Positions 1-8,658 of a stretch of 64,000 nt of DNA are shown piece after piece; the stretch's first letter is position 1; every line of letters begins with the position of its first letter. A program made the position numbers and the translations under genes. Origin of the DNA: an uncultured SAR86 cluster bacterium (lineage in GTDB: Bacteria; Pseudomonadota; Gammaproteobacteria; Magnimaribacterales; Magnimaribacteraceae); contig CALJVP010000005.1 in NCBI GenBank assembly GCA_937773605.1, positions 1-64,000 on the forward strand. Direction: 5' to 3'. The notes beneath the pieces were generated by a model that was not told where the DNA came from, ran no database searches, and worked only from the letters and a program-made list of their open reading frames with translations.

Positions 1-2
1 GT

Positions 3-872
3 GTTATCCCTTCTTTAGAGCCTGGTGCTGTAATAGGTGAAGCTTCAAGATGGTGCGAGAGGGTGAGTACATCCATGTTCAGAGAACCCGTGAATGCTTT
101 AAGTAACTTAGGCTTCATGATTACCGGATTATTAATGTTTTGGGTGTTGTCTAAAGACGTCAGGAGTGCGGATTCTAATCAATTCCATGGTCTTACTCCT
201 ATCTCTATGCTTTACGCAGGAGCGGCTATTTATTTAGGGCCTGGATCCATGCTTATGCATGGTACGCACACAGATTGGGGTCAATGGGCAGATAACCTTA
301 GCATGGTGATGTACATATTATTACCTTGGTTAATCAATGTTAAAGAAATGGGTCGCTGGTCAGTTAAGACATTTTTTACGGTCTACATAGCCATAGTTGT
401 AATTGATGGACTCATGCGTTGGTTTGATTTCTCTATCGGCATTGATTTGTTTGGTTTATCTATCGGGCTTTGGTGTATATCGGAAGCGCTGTATAGATTT
501 TGGTCGCCTCTATTCAGATGGCTTTCTGGTCTTGTTGGATTTGTGGTTTGTGCGGTTTTTGGTATTTTTCCTACGGAAATTATTGCTGAATTTGATAAAT
601 ACTGGTGGGTACTGTTGTTTTGGATTCCTGCACTATTGTCTCCGCAAGCGCCTCGCTACAGAAGAAAATACAGTCCGTGGTTCTTTGCAGGCCAAGCAAG
701 TTATTTAATAGCCTTCTCTATTTGGCTCACCGGTGTACCTGACAGTTCTTATTGTGACCCTGACAGATTCTTCCAGGCTCATGGTATTTGGCATGTATTG
801 TCAGCAGTGGCCACCTGGTGTTTCTTTATGTTTTTACGAACCGAAAGAAAACTGCAACAAAAAGAAACTTAG
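3..872 (+). CDS. Ceramidase-like (CREST superfamily) membrane protein, 5' end outside window
   Basis: The reading frame is open from base 3 with no stop, and the residues before the first possible start at 63 (GEASRWCERV, then REPVNALSNLGF) look like the conserved N-terminal part of alkaline ceramidase-type proteins, so the true start lies left of the window. About seven hydrophobic segments are visible. Conserved polar positions fit the CREST family metal site: an S-x-x-x-H early motif (GSMLMHGTHTDWGQWADN), an acidic residue in the middle and a late H-x-x-x-H (AHGIWH). Known members are membrane amide hydrolases acting on ceramides or related lipids; the substrate here is unknown. It stands alone, convergent with the dioxygenase that follows. 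Confidence 0.7.
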   Translation, partial: VIPSLEPGAVIGEASRWCERVSTSMFREPVNALSNLGFMITGLLMFWVLSKDVRSADSNQFHGLTPISMLYAGAAIYLGPGSMLMHGTHTDWGQWADNLSMVMYILLPWLINVKEMGRWSVKTFFTVYIAIVVIDGLMRWFDFSIGIDLFGLSIGLWCISEALYRFWSPLFRWLSGLVGFVVCAVFGIFPTEIIAEFDKYWWVLLFWIPALLSPQAPRYRRKYSPWFFAGQASYLIAFSIWLTGVPDSSYCDPDRFFQAHGIWHVLSAVATWCFFMFLRTERKLQQKET

Positions 873-895
873 CCTTTTTGTTAGTTAAAAAGTAA

Positions 896-1759
896 CTATT
901 TATAGTTGAGAGCAGACTCGCTTTTAGCGTCGCCCTCGAGTCGGGCGTGGTACATGATTCTAGGCTCAGTTAAGTCCCAAGGTTGAGCTTGATGCATGAG
1001 GTTTCTGTTGTCCCAGATCACAGCATCTCCAGCCGTCCATGAGTGATGGTACGTTCTTGGTTCTTGGCAAGCAAAGTCTTCTAAGTGCTTCACAAGATCT
1101 CTGGCCTCTTGATCTGGAAGTCCAGGTATTTTGTAGGCATGACGTCCTATCGTTAAAGTTTTTTTACCCGTTTCTGGGTGTATTTTTACAAGAGGTCTGA
1201 GTGGTTTTGGATCCACATCAAATCCATAACCATTAAATTCACTTTCGCTTTGCGGTTTATGACCGTACCTTTCTTGCTGGCTCCATTCGTAGGAATGATA
1301 AGCAGAAAGCTCTTCTATCTTATCCTTCATGTTTTGGTCCAGTGCCTCGTAAGCAGCGGTCATGTCTGCCCAACCTGTCCGTCCATCTTTAGAAGGGACT
1401 TGGTGAGCGGTAAACACTGCTCCTTTAGCCTGAACAGGCATGTAAGTACTGTCATGATGCCATTCCATGTTGCCTCTAAGGGACTTAACGATATCATCAT
1501 CTTTAGCGTCTCTTACGGTGCCATCGGTTCTGACGTTGCTTATAGGGCTAAGATCAAATTCTAGTTTGCCAAACCTTTCGGCAAATCTAACTTGTTGTTC
1601 GTTGGTCAGGTGTTGAGCTGGAAAGATAAGTAAAGATCTCTCTAACCAGAGGCGATATAAATCTTTTGTTGTATTATCATCTATATCCGCAAGCTTGATG
1701 CCGGTAACAGTAGCTCCAAATGTTCGATCAAGGTTTGTAACTTTAAAATTTTGTTCCAT
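896..1759 (-). CDS. TauD/TfdA-family Fe(II)/2-oxoglutarate dioxygenase
   Basis: This is a cytosolic non-haem iron oxygenase of the TauD family, which hydroxylates small substrates using 2-oxoglutarate and O2. Numbering from a possible GTG start at 1777, the facial triad is seen as H107-x-D109 (WHHDSTY) and H262 (WDNRNLMH), and R273 (EPRIMYHAR) should bind the 2-oxoglutarate carboxylate. Length (287-293 aa) is normal for the family. I prefer the ATG at 1759 over the in-frame GTG at 1777, because the core fold begins right after it; neither has a clear ribosome binding site. The substrate cannot be told from sequence. A second, distinct paralogue lies at 52059. Confidence 0.85.
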   Translation of the reverse strand: MEQNFKVTNLDRTFGATVTGIKLADIDDNTTKDLYRLWLERSLLIFPAQHLTNEQQVRFAERFGKLEFDLSPISNVRTDGTVRDAKDDDIVKSLRGNMEWHHDSTYMPVQAKGAVFTAHQVPSKDGRTGWADMTAAYEALDQNMKDKIEELSAYHSYEWSQQERYGHKPQSESEFNGYGFDVDPKPLRPLVKIHPETGKKTLTIGRHAYKIPGLPDQEARDLVKHLEDFACQEPRTYHHSWTAGDAVIWDNRNLMHQAQPWDLTEPRIMYHARLEGDAKSESALNYK

Positions 1760-1802
1760 AAAATCTAATTCTTGCACATAAGGCTAATAAAGGTCATTTA
1801 AT

Positions 1803-3155
1803 TTATCGAAGAGTTTTAAAAAATTTCAAAGCAATATTAGGGAAAAGGATATACGTTAGTAGCATTTCTATATTTTCTGAAAGATCTTCTAAATCATTTT
1901 CGATGCATAATTTCTTAAGTTCTTCTTTCATGGTCATTAAATCTTCAGAATTTTCTTCCGTTATTTCCTGATCCAACGAAGAGACTTTCGAAAGAAGTTC
2001 CTGATTCACTTCACCTGGAAGTTCGCCATACTTTCCTAATAGTAGATTTTTTGATTCGTTTGAAAGATTGCCGTAACGCACGTTTCCCATAACATTTAAA
2101 AGAGCTTGAGCTCCAATGATTTGAGAGGCCGGAGTAACTAAAGGAGGATAGCCAAAATCTTTTCTTACTTTGGGTATTTCTTCTTTTACCAGCTCAATTT
2201 TGTCTTCCTGTTTGTTGGCTTTCAGCTGAGATTCTAAGTTAGATAACATTCCACCCGGAACTTGTTTAACCAACATAGTTGAATCAACACCTTTCATGTC
2301 GCCTTCGTACTCAGAATATTTCTTTCGAATTTTTTTAAAGAAAAGAGAAATCTCCTCTAAGGCTTGGTTGTCTAAATCTATTTCAACTTCCTCATCTTGG
2401 AAGATGGCGGCCAAAGTTTCAGTAGCTGAGTGTCCATAGGTCATGCTCATGGAAGAAATTGAAGTGTCTATATTATCTATACCAGCCTCTATGGCTTTCA
2501 TGTTGGTGGCTGTGGACATACCGGTGGTGGCATGAGTTTGCATGTGGACAGGTATGGAAAGTTTTTCTTTAAGGTTGCTGACTAAATCAAATGCATCATA
2601 CGGCTTGAGTAAACCTGCCATGTCTTTTATAGCAATTGAATCTGCTCCAGCATCTTCTATTTTTCTTGCTAACTCCATCCATGTGCCAAGATTATGGACA
2701 GGGCTTGTTGTGTAAGCCATGGTTCCTTGTGCATGTTTACCTAGCTTCTTAACTTCTTTAATTGTAAATTCAATATTATTGAAATCGTTCAAGGCATCAA
2801 AAGTTCTAAAGACATCAATACCATTTTCAGCAGATTTATCTAGAAATTCTGAAACTACTTTATTGGAGTAATGTCGATAACCCACAAGGTTTTGACCTCT
2901 AATAAGCATTTGTTGCGGTGTGTTAGGCATTAATTGAGAAAATACCCTTAGTCTTTCCCAAGGGTCTTCATCAAGGTACCTGATACAGGCATCGTAAGTA
3001 GCTCCTCCCCATGTTTCCATTGACCAGTAACCGACTTTATCTAGGGCAGGTATTATTGGAACTAAGTCTCTTAAAGCAACCCGAGTAGCAAGAATGGATT
3101 GAATCCCGTCCCTGAGAACAACTTCAGTAATGCCTACTTTCCTTATTTTTTTCAT
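1803..3155 (-). CDS. Carboxyltransferase subunit of the pyruvate carboxylase/oxaloacetate decarboxylase alpha type, no biotinyl domain
   Basis: The protein (450 aa) has the TIM-barrel carboxyltransferase domain of OadA/PycB: LRDGIQSILATR at residues 14-25, METWGGATYDACIR at 46-59, and SIAIKDMAG with the lysine (K177) that is carbamylated in the family. It then has the conserved helical C-terminal PYC_OADA region. It stops there: the C-terminal biotinyl domain with its AMKM motif, found in full-length OadA and PycB, is absent, so biotin must be on another protein. In the metal-binding loop the usual H-x-H reads Q206-T-H208, replacing one expected ligand. It follows the rhodanese gene after 5 bases and is probably co-transcribed with it. 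Oxaloacetate decarboxylase or pyruvate carboxylase activity is inferred. Confidence 0.8.
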   Translation of the reverse strand: MKKIRKVGITEVVLRDGIQSILATRVALRDLVPIIPALDKVGYWSMETWGGATYDACIRYLDEDPWERLRVFSQLMPNTPQQMLIRGQNLVGYRHYSNKVVSEFLDKSAENGIDVFRTFDALNDFNNIEFTIKEVKKLGKHAQGTMAYTTSPVHNLGTWMELARKIEDAGADSIAIKDMAGLLKPYDAFDLVSNLKEKLSIPVHMQTHATTGMSTATNMKAIEAGIDNIDTSISSMSMTYGHSATETLAAIFQDEEVEIDLDNQALEEISLFFKKIRKKYSEYEGDMKGVDSTMLVKQVPGGMLSNLESQLKANKQEDKIELVKEEIPKVRKDFGYPPLVTPASQIIGAQALLNVMGNVRYGNLSNESKNLLLGKYGELPGEVNQELLSKVSSLDQEITEENSEDLMTMKEELKKLCIENDLEDLSENIEMLLTYILFPNIALKFFKTLR

Positions 3156-3160
3156 GAGAC

Positions 3161-3538
3161 TTAATTCTCTTGATTAACAGGAAAGTTATTATTCACCCAG
3201 TCACTAAAGCCACCGCTCATGGACAATACATTTTTGTATCCCATTGCTTTGAGGTTTTCTCCTGCAAGAGCGGATCTATAACCTCCCTGACAGTAAAGAA
3301 CCACTTCTGTTTCTTGATTAGGAATTAGGCTGGCCACGTCTCTTTCAATGACACCTTTTCCTATGTGTATGGAGGAGGGTATGTTCCCTTGAACCCATTC
3401 TCTGTCTTCTCTTACGTCAACCAGAATAAAATTTTGAGATTGTTCAATTTTATTTCTCACCTCATGAACATCACACTCAGGGATTGTTTCCAAGGCTTTT
3501 TGAACCAACCCTAAGAATCCTTGATTATGATTTTTCAT
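3161..3538 (-). CDS. Single-domain rhodanese-like sulfurtransferase
   Basis: A 125-residue protein with one rhodanese domain: the DVREDREW motif (residues 41-48), the active loop CQGGYRS starting at C83, and the C-terminal GGFSDW. The cysteine should carry a persulfide. There is no signal peptide, so it is cytosolic. It is the first gene of a two-gene unit with the carboxyltransferase. No Shine-Dalgarno is visible before the ATG; instead TATAGT sits about 7 bases upstream on the coding strand, which would fit a leaderless transcript (inference). The sulfur donor and acceptor are unknown. Confidence 0.85.
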   Translation of the reverse strand: MKNHNQGFLGLVQKALETIPECDVHEVRNKIEQSQNFILVDVREDREWVQGNIPSSIHIGKGVIERDVASLIPNQETEVVLYCQGGYRSALAGENLKAMGYKNVLSMSGGFSDWVNNNFPVNQEN

Positions 3539-3577
3539 ATAAATAACTATAGTGTTTAAAATACAACAAAACTAGCA

Positions 3578-4306
3578 TTAAGAAGCCGATAAGCAATTTT
3601 TAATGTGCTTTGGTTTATTTGTTGTTATCGATGAAAGTCCCAACATAGAATATTTCTTAGCCTCATCTCCTTCATTAACTGTCCACACGTGCACATCTTT
3701 ATTTATGCTCTTTATTTTATCAATAAAATCTTTTGTAAGCTTGGGGTGGTTTTGTGCCCCTACACCATCTGCACCTATTTCTTTTAACAATTGAGGTAAG
3801 TCTTGTTCGTTGTAGGAGGGGTCAAAGGCAGTTAGAAGGTTGCACGTTGTATCGGGCAGGCGCAATTTAATTTCTTTAATCACTTGATCATTAAATGAGA
3901 TTATGGAAATATTTTTTAGCATAATTTTAGAGTTCAGAACTAAAGAAGTTAAAGGGTCTATTATTTCTAAGCCCGTTTTTACTTCAATAAATATTTCTTT
4001 ATCTAAAGGCACTTCTTTTAACACTTCTTCTAATGACGGTATTAATTCATCTTTCCAGGCAGTTCCTTTCCAACCCCCTGCATCAAGATTTTTTAATTCT
4101 CCATAATTCGTGTTCTTTACTTCTAAAGACAGACCGGTAGTCCTAATGGTATTTTTATCATGTATGCAGACAACTTTTTTGTCTTTGGTTAGCCTGATGT
4201 CGACTTCTACACCATCCGCGCCTTGCACAAAAGCTTCTTTAATTGAAGATATTGTATTCTCAGGGGCATCATCAGAGGCTCCCCGATGCCCTATGATTTT
4301 AACCAT
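3578..4306 (-). CDS. ugpQ: Glycerophosphodiester phosphodiesterase
   Basis: This cytosolic enzyme hydrolyses glycerophosphodiesters to glycerol-3-phosphate and an alcohol. The GDPD catalytic pattern is complete: H7-R8-G (GHRGASDDAPENT), E16-N17, E34-x-D36 (GVEVDIRLT) and H49-D50. At 242 aa without a signal peptide it matches UgpQ rather than periplasmic GlpQ. The ATG follows the nrdB stop codon with no gap (stop 4309-4307, start 4306-4304), so it is probably translated by coupling as the last gene of nrdA-nrdB-ugpQ. Glycerol kinase is nearby but on the other strand. Confidence 0.88.
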   Translation of the reverse strand: MVKIIGHRGASDDAPENTISSIKEAFVQGADGVEVDIRLTKDKKVVCIHDKNTIRTTGLSLEVKNTNYGELKNLDAGGWKGTAWKDELIPSLEEVLKEVPLDKEIFIEVKTGLEIIDPLTSLVLNSKIMLKNISIISFNDQVIKEIKLRLPDTTCNLLTAFDPSYNEQDLPQLLKEIGADGVGAQNHPKLTKDFIDKIKSINKDVHVWTVNEGDEAKKYSMLGLSSITTNKPKHIKNCLSAS

Positions 4307-5569
4307 TTAGTCCCAGGTTAAAGCACCACCTGTTTGATATTCTATTACTCTGGTTTCAAAGAAGTTCTTCTCTTTTCTGAGGTCCATAATCTCAGACATC
4401 CAAGGGAAGGGATTTTCGGCATTAGGAAATTCTTCTGGTAAACCAATCTGCACCAAACGTCTATTTGCTATGTAGTTTAGGTATTCTTCCATCATGCTGG
4501 CATTCATTCCTAGAACGCCTCTTGGCATAGTATCTCTAGCGTATTCTATTTCAAGCTGCATGCCTTGAAGTATCATGCCTGCGGCTTGGTCTTGCATTTC
4601 TTCGTCCCACAGTTGTGGGTTCTCAAGTTTAATTTGATTGATAACATCAATACCGAAGTTAAGGTGCATAGATTCATCTCTCAAAATGTATTGAAATTGT
4701 TCTGCCGTTCCGTTCATTTTATTTCTTCTGCCCATGGAAAGGATCTGAGTGAAGCCACAGTAAAAGAACATACCTTCCAGAACACAATAAAAACCTATTA
4801 GATTCCGTAGCAATTTCTTGTCTTGTTCTATAGTCCCTGTTTGGAAATGAGGGTCATCTAATTCTTTAGTAAACTCTAAAGCCCACGACGCTTTTCTTGC
4901 CACTGAAGGAACTTCTCTGTACATATTAAACAGCTCTGCTTCATCCATACCTAGGGATTGAATGACGTATTGATACGCATGAGTATGAATCGCTTCCTCA
5001 AAGCTTTGTCTCAGCAAGTATTGGCGACATTCTGGATTGGTTAAGTGTTTGTAGACCGACAAAACAAGGTTATTGGCTACCAAAGAGTCTGCTGTAGAAA
5101 AGAACCCCAAGCTACGCATGACGATCTTTCTTTCATCTTCAGATAATCCTTCTTCAGACTTCCAGAGTGCAATATCCCCGGTCATGTTTACTTCTTGCGG
5201 CATCCAGTGATTTGCACAACCATCTAGATATTTTTGCCAGGCCCAATCGTATTTAAACGGGACGAGCTGATTGACGTCTGCACTGCAGTTGATCATAGCT
5301 TTTTCATCTACATTCACTCTAGATCCTGAGCCCGCTAACGCAGCTTCACCTAGAGCTAGATCAAATTTTTCTACTGCTTTTTTTGCTCTTTCGAGTCGAC
5401 TAGAAACAGGTCCTGTTTCTAAAGAAACATTTATTTCTGACTGTTCTTTGTAAGCTTCCTCATTTTTTTCTTCTTTTACTTCGGCCGTTGTTACTGGCGC
5501 AGCTTGTTTTTCTTGTTCCGGCGGTTTTTTTGCTGATTCTGGTGTTTCAAATTCATCCCAACTTAACAT
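4307..5569 (-). CDS. nrdB: Class Ia ribonucleotide reductase, beta (radical) subunit
   Basis: This is the small subunit that holds the di-iron/tyrosyl radical cofactor for NrdA. Iron ligands are present in order: D161, E192 and H195 ([10 protein letters not shown]), E265, E299 and H302 (RDESMH). Y199, four residues after H195, occupies the radical tyrosine position of E. coli NrdB, so this is a tyrosine-type enzyme and not the Chlamydia-type Phe variant. An N-terminal stretch of about 60 residues rich in Lys, Glu and Pro precedes the conserved core and makes the protein longer (420 aa) than E. coli NrdB. It lies 15 bases after nrdA and directly before ugpQ. Confidence 0.96.
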   Translation of the reverse strand: MLSWDEFETPESAKKPPEQEKQAAPVTTAEVKEEKNEEAYKEQSEINVSLETGPVSSRLERAKKAVEKFDLALGEAALAGSGSRVNVDEKAMINCSADVNQLVPFKYDWAWQKYLDGCANHWMPQEVNMTGDIALWKSEEGLSEDERKIVMRSLGFFSTADSLVANNLVLSVYKHLTNPECRQYLLRQSFEEAIHTHAYQYVIQSLGMDEAELFNMYREVPSVARKASWALEFTKELDDPHFQTGTIEQDKKLLRNLIGFYCVLEGMFFYCGFTQILSMGRRNKMNGTAEQFQYILRDESMHLNFGIDVINQIKLENPQLWDEEMQDQAAGMILQGMQLEIEYARDTMPRGVLGMNASMMEEYLNYIANRRLVQIGLPEEFPNAENPFPWMSEIMDLRKEKNFFETRVIEYQTGGALTWD

Positions 5570-5584
5570 AATTTTCTCCTGATT

Positions 5585-8446
5585 TTATTGACATGCATCG
5601 CAGTCTGGATCTGTTATAGAACATGCAGCAGGAAGAGGGGCGGCTTGTGGAGCAGCCTGCGGTTCTGCTGTTGCAGATACGGCGTTTAATTCTCCTGTTG
5701 CTATTGTTGATTTTTCCGAGGTGGTTGCACCTTTGGATCTTAAATAATAAGTTGTTTTAAGGCCTCTTAACCAAGCCATTCTGTACATAATATCTAGCTT
5801 TTTACCGTTTGGTTCATTGATGTAAAGGTTGAGTGATTGACTCTGATCAATCCACTTTTGTCTTCTGCTTGCAGCATCAATTAACCATTTTGGTTCTATT
5901 TCAAAAGCACATGCGTAGAGCTTTTTAACTTCTTCTGGAATGCGTGATATACCTGCTACGCTTCCGTCATAGTATTTAAGGTCATTGATCATAACAGAGT
6001 CCCAGAGCCCCAATTCTTTTAGAGTCTCTACCATGGGTATGTTTGTTACTGTGAATTCACCTGAGAGGTTTGATTTAACAAATAAATTTTGATAAGTCGG
6101 CTCTATGGACTGAGACACTCCGGTTATATTTGCTATTGTTGCTGTTGGTGCAATTGCCATAACATTAGAATTTCTTATGCCTTGTGTTTTGATCGTTTCT
6201 CTCAAGCCATCCCAGTCCATGGTCGAGCTCTCGTCTACGTCTAAATAGTCGTCGCCTCTACTTTCTTTGAGCAGTTTTATAGAATCAATAGGTAAAATGC
6301 CTTGGCTCCAAAGAGATCCTTCGTAGGAGCTGTATGCTCCTCTTTCTTTTGCTAAGTCGCTAGACGCCTTGATCGCATAGTAACTAACCATCTCCATGGA
6401 CCTGTCTGCAAATTCTACTGCTTCATCTGAGGCGTATGGCGTTTTTAGCATGTAGAGTGCATCATGAAAACCCATTATGCCCAGGCCTATTGGTCTGTGT
6501 TTTAGGTTTGACGTTTCAGCCGCCTTTACCGCGTAGTAGTTTATGTCTATTACGTTATCTAACATACGGATAGCAGTATTTATGGTTTGCTCTATCTTCT
6601 TTTCGTCCAGTTTTCCTTCGGCTATGTGGTGCGTTAGATTGACAGAACCAAGGTTACATACAGCTATTTCGTCTTGGCTTGTGTTTAAGGTTATCTCTGT
6701 GCAAAGGTTTGAAGAGTGAACCACTCCCACGTGTTGCTGCGGAGACCTTAGGTTACAAACATCTTTAAACGTTATCCAGGGATGTCCTGTTTCAAAGACC
6801 ATCGAAAGCATTTTTTTCCAGAGCTCTTTTGCGTCTATTTTTTTATAGAAGTCTATTTCACCTGTTTCTGTTTGCGCTTCATATTCTTCATAGCGTTTTT
6901 CAAAGGCCAAACCGTAAAGGTCATGTAAGTCGGGTGTGTCACTAGGAGTGAACAGCGTCCAACTTTTTCCTTCCGATACTCTCTTTAAGAATAGATCAGG
7001 AACCCAGTTGGCGGTATTCATATCATGGGTTCTTCTTCTGTCGTCCCCGGTGTTTTTTCTCAGCTCTACAAACTCTTCTATATCCACGTGCCAAGTTTCA
7101 AGATAAGAACACACGGCTCCTTTTCTTTTTCCTCCTTGATTAACTGCCACTGCGGTGTCGTTTACTACTTTCAAGAAGGGAACAACACCTTGCGATTTTC
7201 CATTTGTTCCTTTTATTTGCGAACCCAGTCCTCTAACTGGAGTCCAGTCGTTTCCTAGTCCTCCTGCCCATTTAGAAAGCATGGCGTTATCTTGTATTGC
7301 TCCATATATGCCGTGTAGATCATCAGGCACCGTAGTCAAGTAACAAGAAGAAAGTTGAGAGTGCTGCGTGCCTGCATTAAAAAGAGTGGGAGTTGAACTC
7401 ATGTAATCAAAGCTAGAAAGAAGGTTATAGAACTCTATGGCCTTCTCCTCTTTATTCTCTTCTCCTAGAGCTAGCCCCATGGATACACGCATAAAGAAAA
7501 CTTGAGGAAGCTCATACCTTACGTCGTTGTCGTGAATAAAATATCTGTCATATAAGGTTTGTAGACCTAAATAAGTGAAATTATTATCCCTTTCTCCTTG
7601 TATGGCTTTCCCTAATCTTTCGATGTCCATTTTTTGCAGTTCTGCATTTAGGATGTTGTTCTCTACACCTTTATCTAAGAATTGCTTCAATGCTTCTGGG
7701 TAGAGTTTCTCCATTTCTGGTTGCGTTGCTTGAGTCTGCATGCCCAGATATGAAAGACCTTCTGATCTTATATTATCTAATAGTATTCTTGCTGTTACGT
7801 AAGTGTAGTTTGGTTCTTTTTCTACCAGTGTTCTGGCTGTCATAACCAGCGAAGATTTAACGTCTTCTAAAGTCACTCCGTCGTAAAGATTTTTGTTTGC
7901 TTGTTCTATTATTTCTTCCTTGGCCACTCCTTCTAGTCCTTCGCAGGCCTCGCCCACCATTTTGTCTAGTCTGGCCATATCTACTGCTCCGTCCTCTCCT
8001 GAGTCTAGAACAACTTTTATGTCTGATATTTCTTCTGTTGCCGGTCCTGTCTCTTTTCTCTCCTTTCTTCTTTCCTCTCTGTAAAGAACATATGCACGTG
8101 CTACTTTCTGTTCGCCCGTGCGCATTAGTTCCAGCTCTACTTGATCTTGTATTTCTTCGATATGGAGTGTTCCGCCTGAAGGCATTCTTCTGCTGAAAGT
8201 TATCGTTATGGCATTGGCCAGTTCATTTACTTCGTTATGTATTCTTGTGGAAGCTGCTGCTGCTCCTCCTTCAACGGCCAAAAAAGCTTTTGTTATTGCT
8301 ATGGCTATCTTTTCTGCATCGTAAGAGACAACTGAGCCGTTTCTTTTTATTACTCTCATTTGCCCTGGTGCTATTGCTGGTTTTTGCTCAGCTTGTTTTG
8401 TTTCTTGTTGAGGCTCTTGTTTCCCTGTTTCTGTGGCAGTTTCCAT
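5585..8446 (-). CDS. nrdA: Class Ia ribonucleotide reductase, alpha (catalytic) subunit
   Basis: The large subunit reduces ribonucleoside diphosphates to deoxy forms. An ATP-cone begins near residue 30 (MRVIKRNGSVVSYDAEKI) and a second cone-like segment spans about 155-230. The barrel carries the redox and thiyl cysteines (LSSCYLTT, NLCTEI, CNLGSVNL), and the extreme C-terminus has the shuttle cysteines (CSITDPDCDACQ). At 953 aa it resembles the long two-cone form known from Pseudomonas and Chlamydia rather than the 761-aa E. coli form. AAGGGA lies upstream of the ATG. The promoter region holds two NrdR boxes and a DnaA box, which suggests repression by NrdR and cell-cycle-linked control. Confidence 0.96.
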   Translation of the reverse strand: METATETGKQEPQQETKQAEQKPAIAPGQMRVIKRNGSVVSYDAEKIAIAITKAFLAVEGGAAAASTRIHNEVNELANAITITFSRRMPSGGTLHIEEIQDQVELELMRTGEQKVARAYVLYREERRKERKETGPATEEISDIKVVLDSGEDGAVDMARLDKMVGEACEGLEGVAKEEIIEQANKNLYDGVTLEDVKSSLVMTARTLVEKEPNYTYVTARILLDNIRSEGLSYLGMQTQATQPEMEKLYPEALKQFLDKGVENNILNAELQKMDIERLGKAIQGERDNNFTYLGLQTLYDRYFIHDNDVRYELPQVFFMRVSMGLALGEENKEEKAIEFYNLLSSFDYMSSTPTLFNAGTQHSQLSSCYLTTVPDDLHGIYGAIQDNAMLSKWAGGLGNDWTPVRGLGSQIKGTNGKSQGVVPFLKVVNDTAVAVNQGGKRKGAVCSYLETWHVDIEEFVELRKNTGDDRRRTHDMNTANWVPDLFLKRVSEGKSWTLFTPSDTPDLHDLYGLAFEKRYEEYEAQTETGEIDFYKKIDAKELWKKMLSMVFETGHPWITFKDVCNLRSPQQHVGVVHSSNLCTEITLNTSQDEIAVCNLGSVNLTHHIAEGKLDEKKIEQTINTAIRMLDNVIDINYYAVKAAETSNLKHRPIGLGIMGFHDALYMLKTPYASDEAVEFADRSMEMVSYYAIKASSDLAKERGAYSSYEGSLWSQGILPIDSIKLLKESRGDDYLDVDESSTMDWDGLRETIKTQGIRNSNVMAIAPTATIANITGVSQSIEPTYQNLFVKSNLSGEFTVTNIPMVETLKELGLWDSVMINDLKYYDGSVAGISRIPEEVKKLYACAFEIEPKWLIDAASRRQKWIDQSQSLNLYINEPNGKKLDIMYRMAWLRGLKTTYYLRSKGATTSEKSTIATGELNAVSATAEPQAAPQAAPLPAACSITDPDCDACQ

Positions 8447-8497
8447 GCGTTTTCCCTTTTTTTTGCTTTTCTACTTTCTTTCTTTTTCTTTACTATA

Positions 8498-8513
8498 ACC
8501 CAACATATAGTGG
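8498..8513. promoter_or_regulatory. NrdR box 1 upstream of nrdA
   Basis: The 16-mer ACCCAACATATAGTGG matches the palindromic NrdR consensus acaCwAtATaTwGtgt at about 13 of 16 positions. It lies 52 bases before the nrdA start. It is paired with a second box exactly 31 bases away, the three-turn spacing known for NrdR sites. NrdR represses ribonucleotide reductase genes when dATP is abundant; nrdR itself is not in this window. Confidence 0.8.
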
Positions 8514-8528
8514 TTTTTTTAATTCTAG

Positions 8529-8544
8529 ACACAAGATACTGTGT
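8529..8544. promoter_or_regulatory. NrdR box 2 upstream of nrdA
   Basis: The 16-mer ACACAAGATACTGTGT matches the NrdR consensus at about 14 of 16 positions. On the coding (minus) strand it would overlap the -10 element of a possible promoter (TTGTAA, 17 bases, TATCTT), so binding would block transcription. The promoter assignment is inference. Confidence 0.85.
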
Positions 8545-8594
8545 TTTATAGTAAATTACAATACTATAAATATAGAAAATTATTGTGTATTTGC

Positions 8595-8603
8595 TGTGGA
8601 TAA
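8595..8603 (-). promoter_or_regulatory. Perfect DnaA box between nrdA and glpK
   Basis: TGTGGATAA on the plus strand is the complement of TTATCCACA, the strongest DnaA-binding 9-mer. E. coli nrdAB is known to be controlled by DnaA boxes in its promoter, so the same link between initiation and dNTP supply is plausible here. A single 9-mer can occur by chance in AT-rich DNA. Confidence 0.55.
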
Positions 8604-8658
8604 GTGTTTATATTTAAATCAGTAACTTTTTTCTGTTTTCTGTTTTTTTGGTGAGTGT

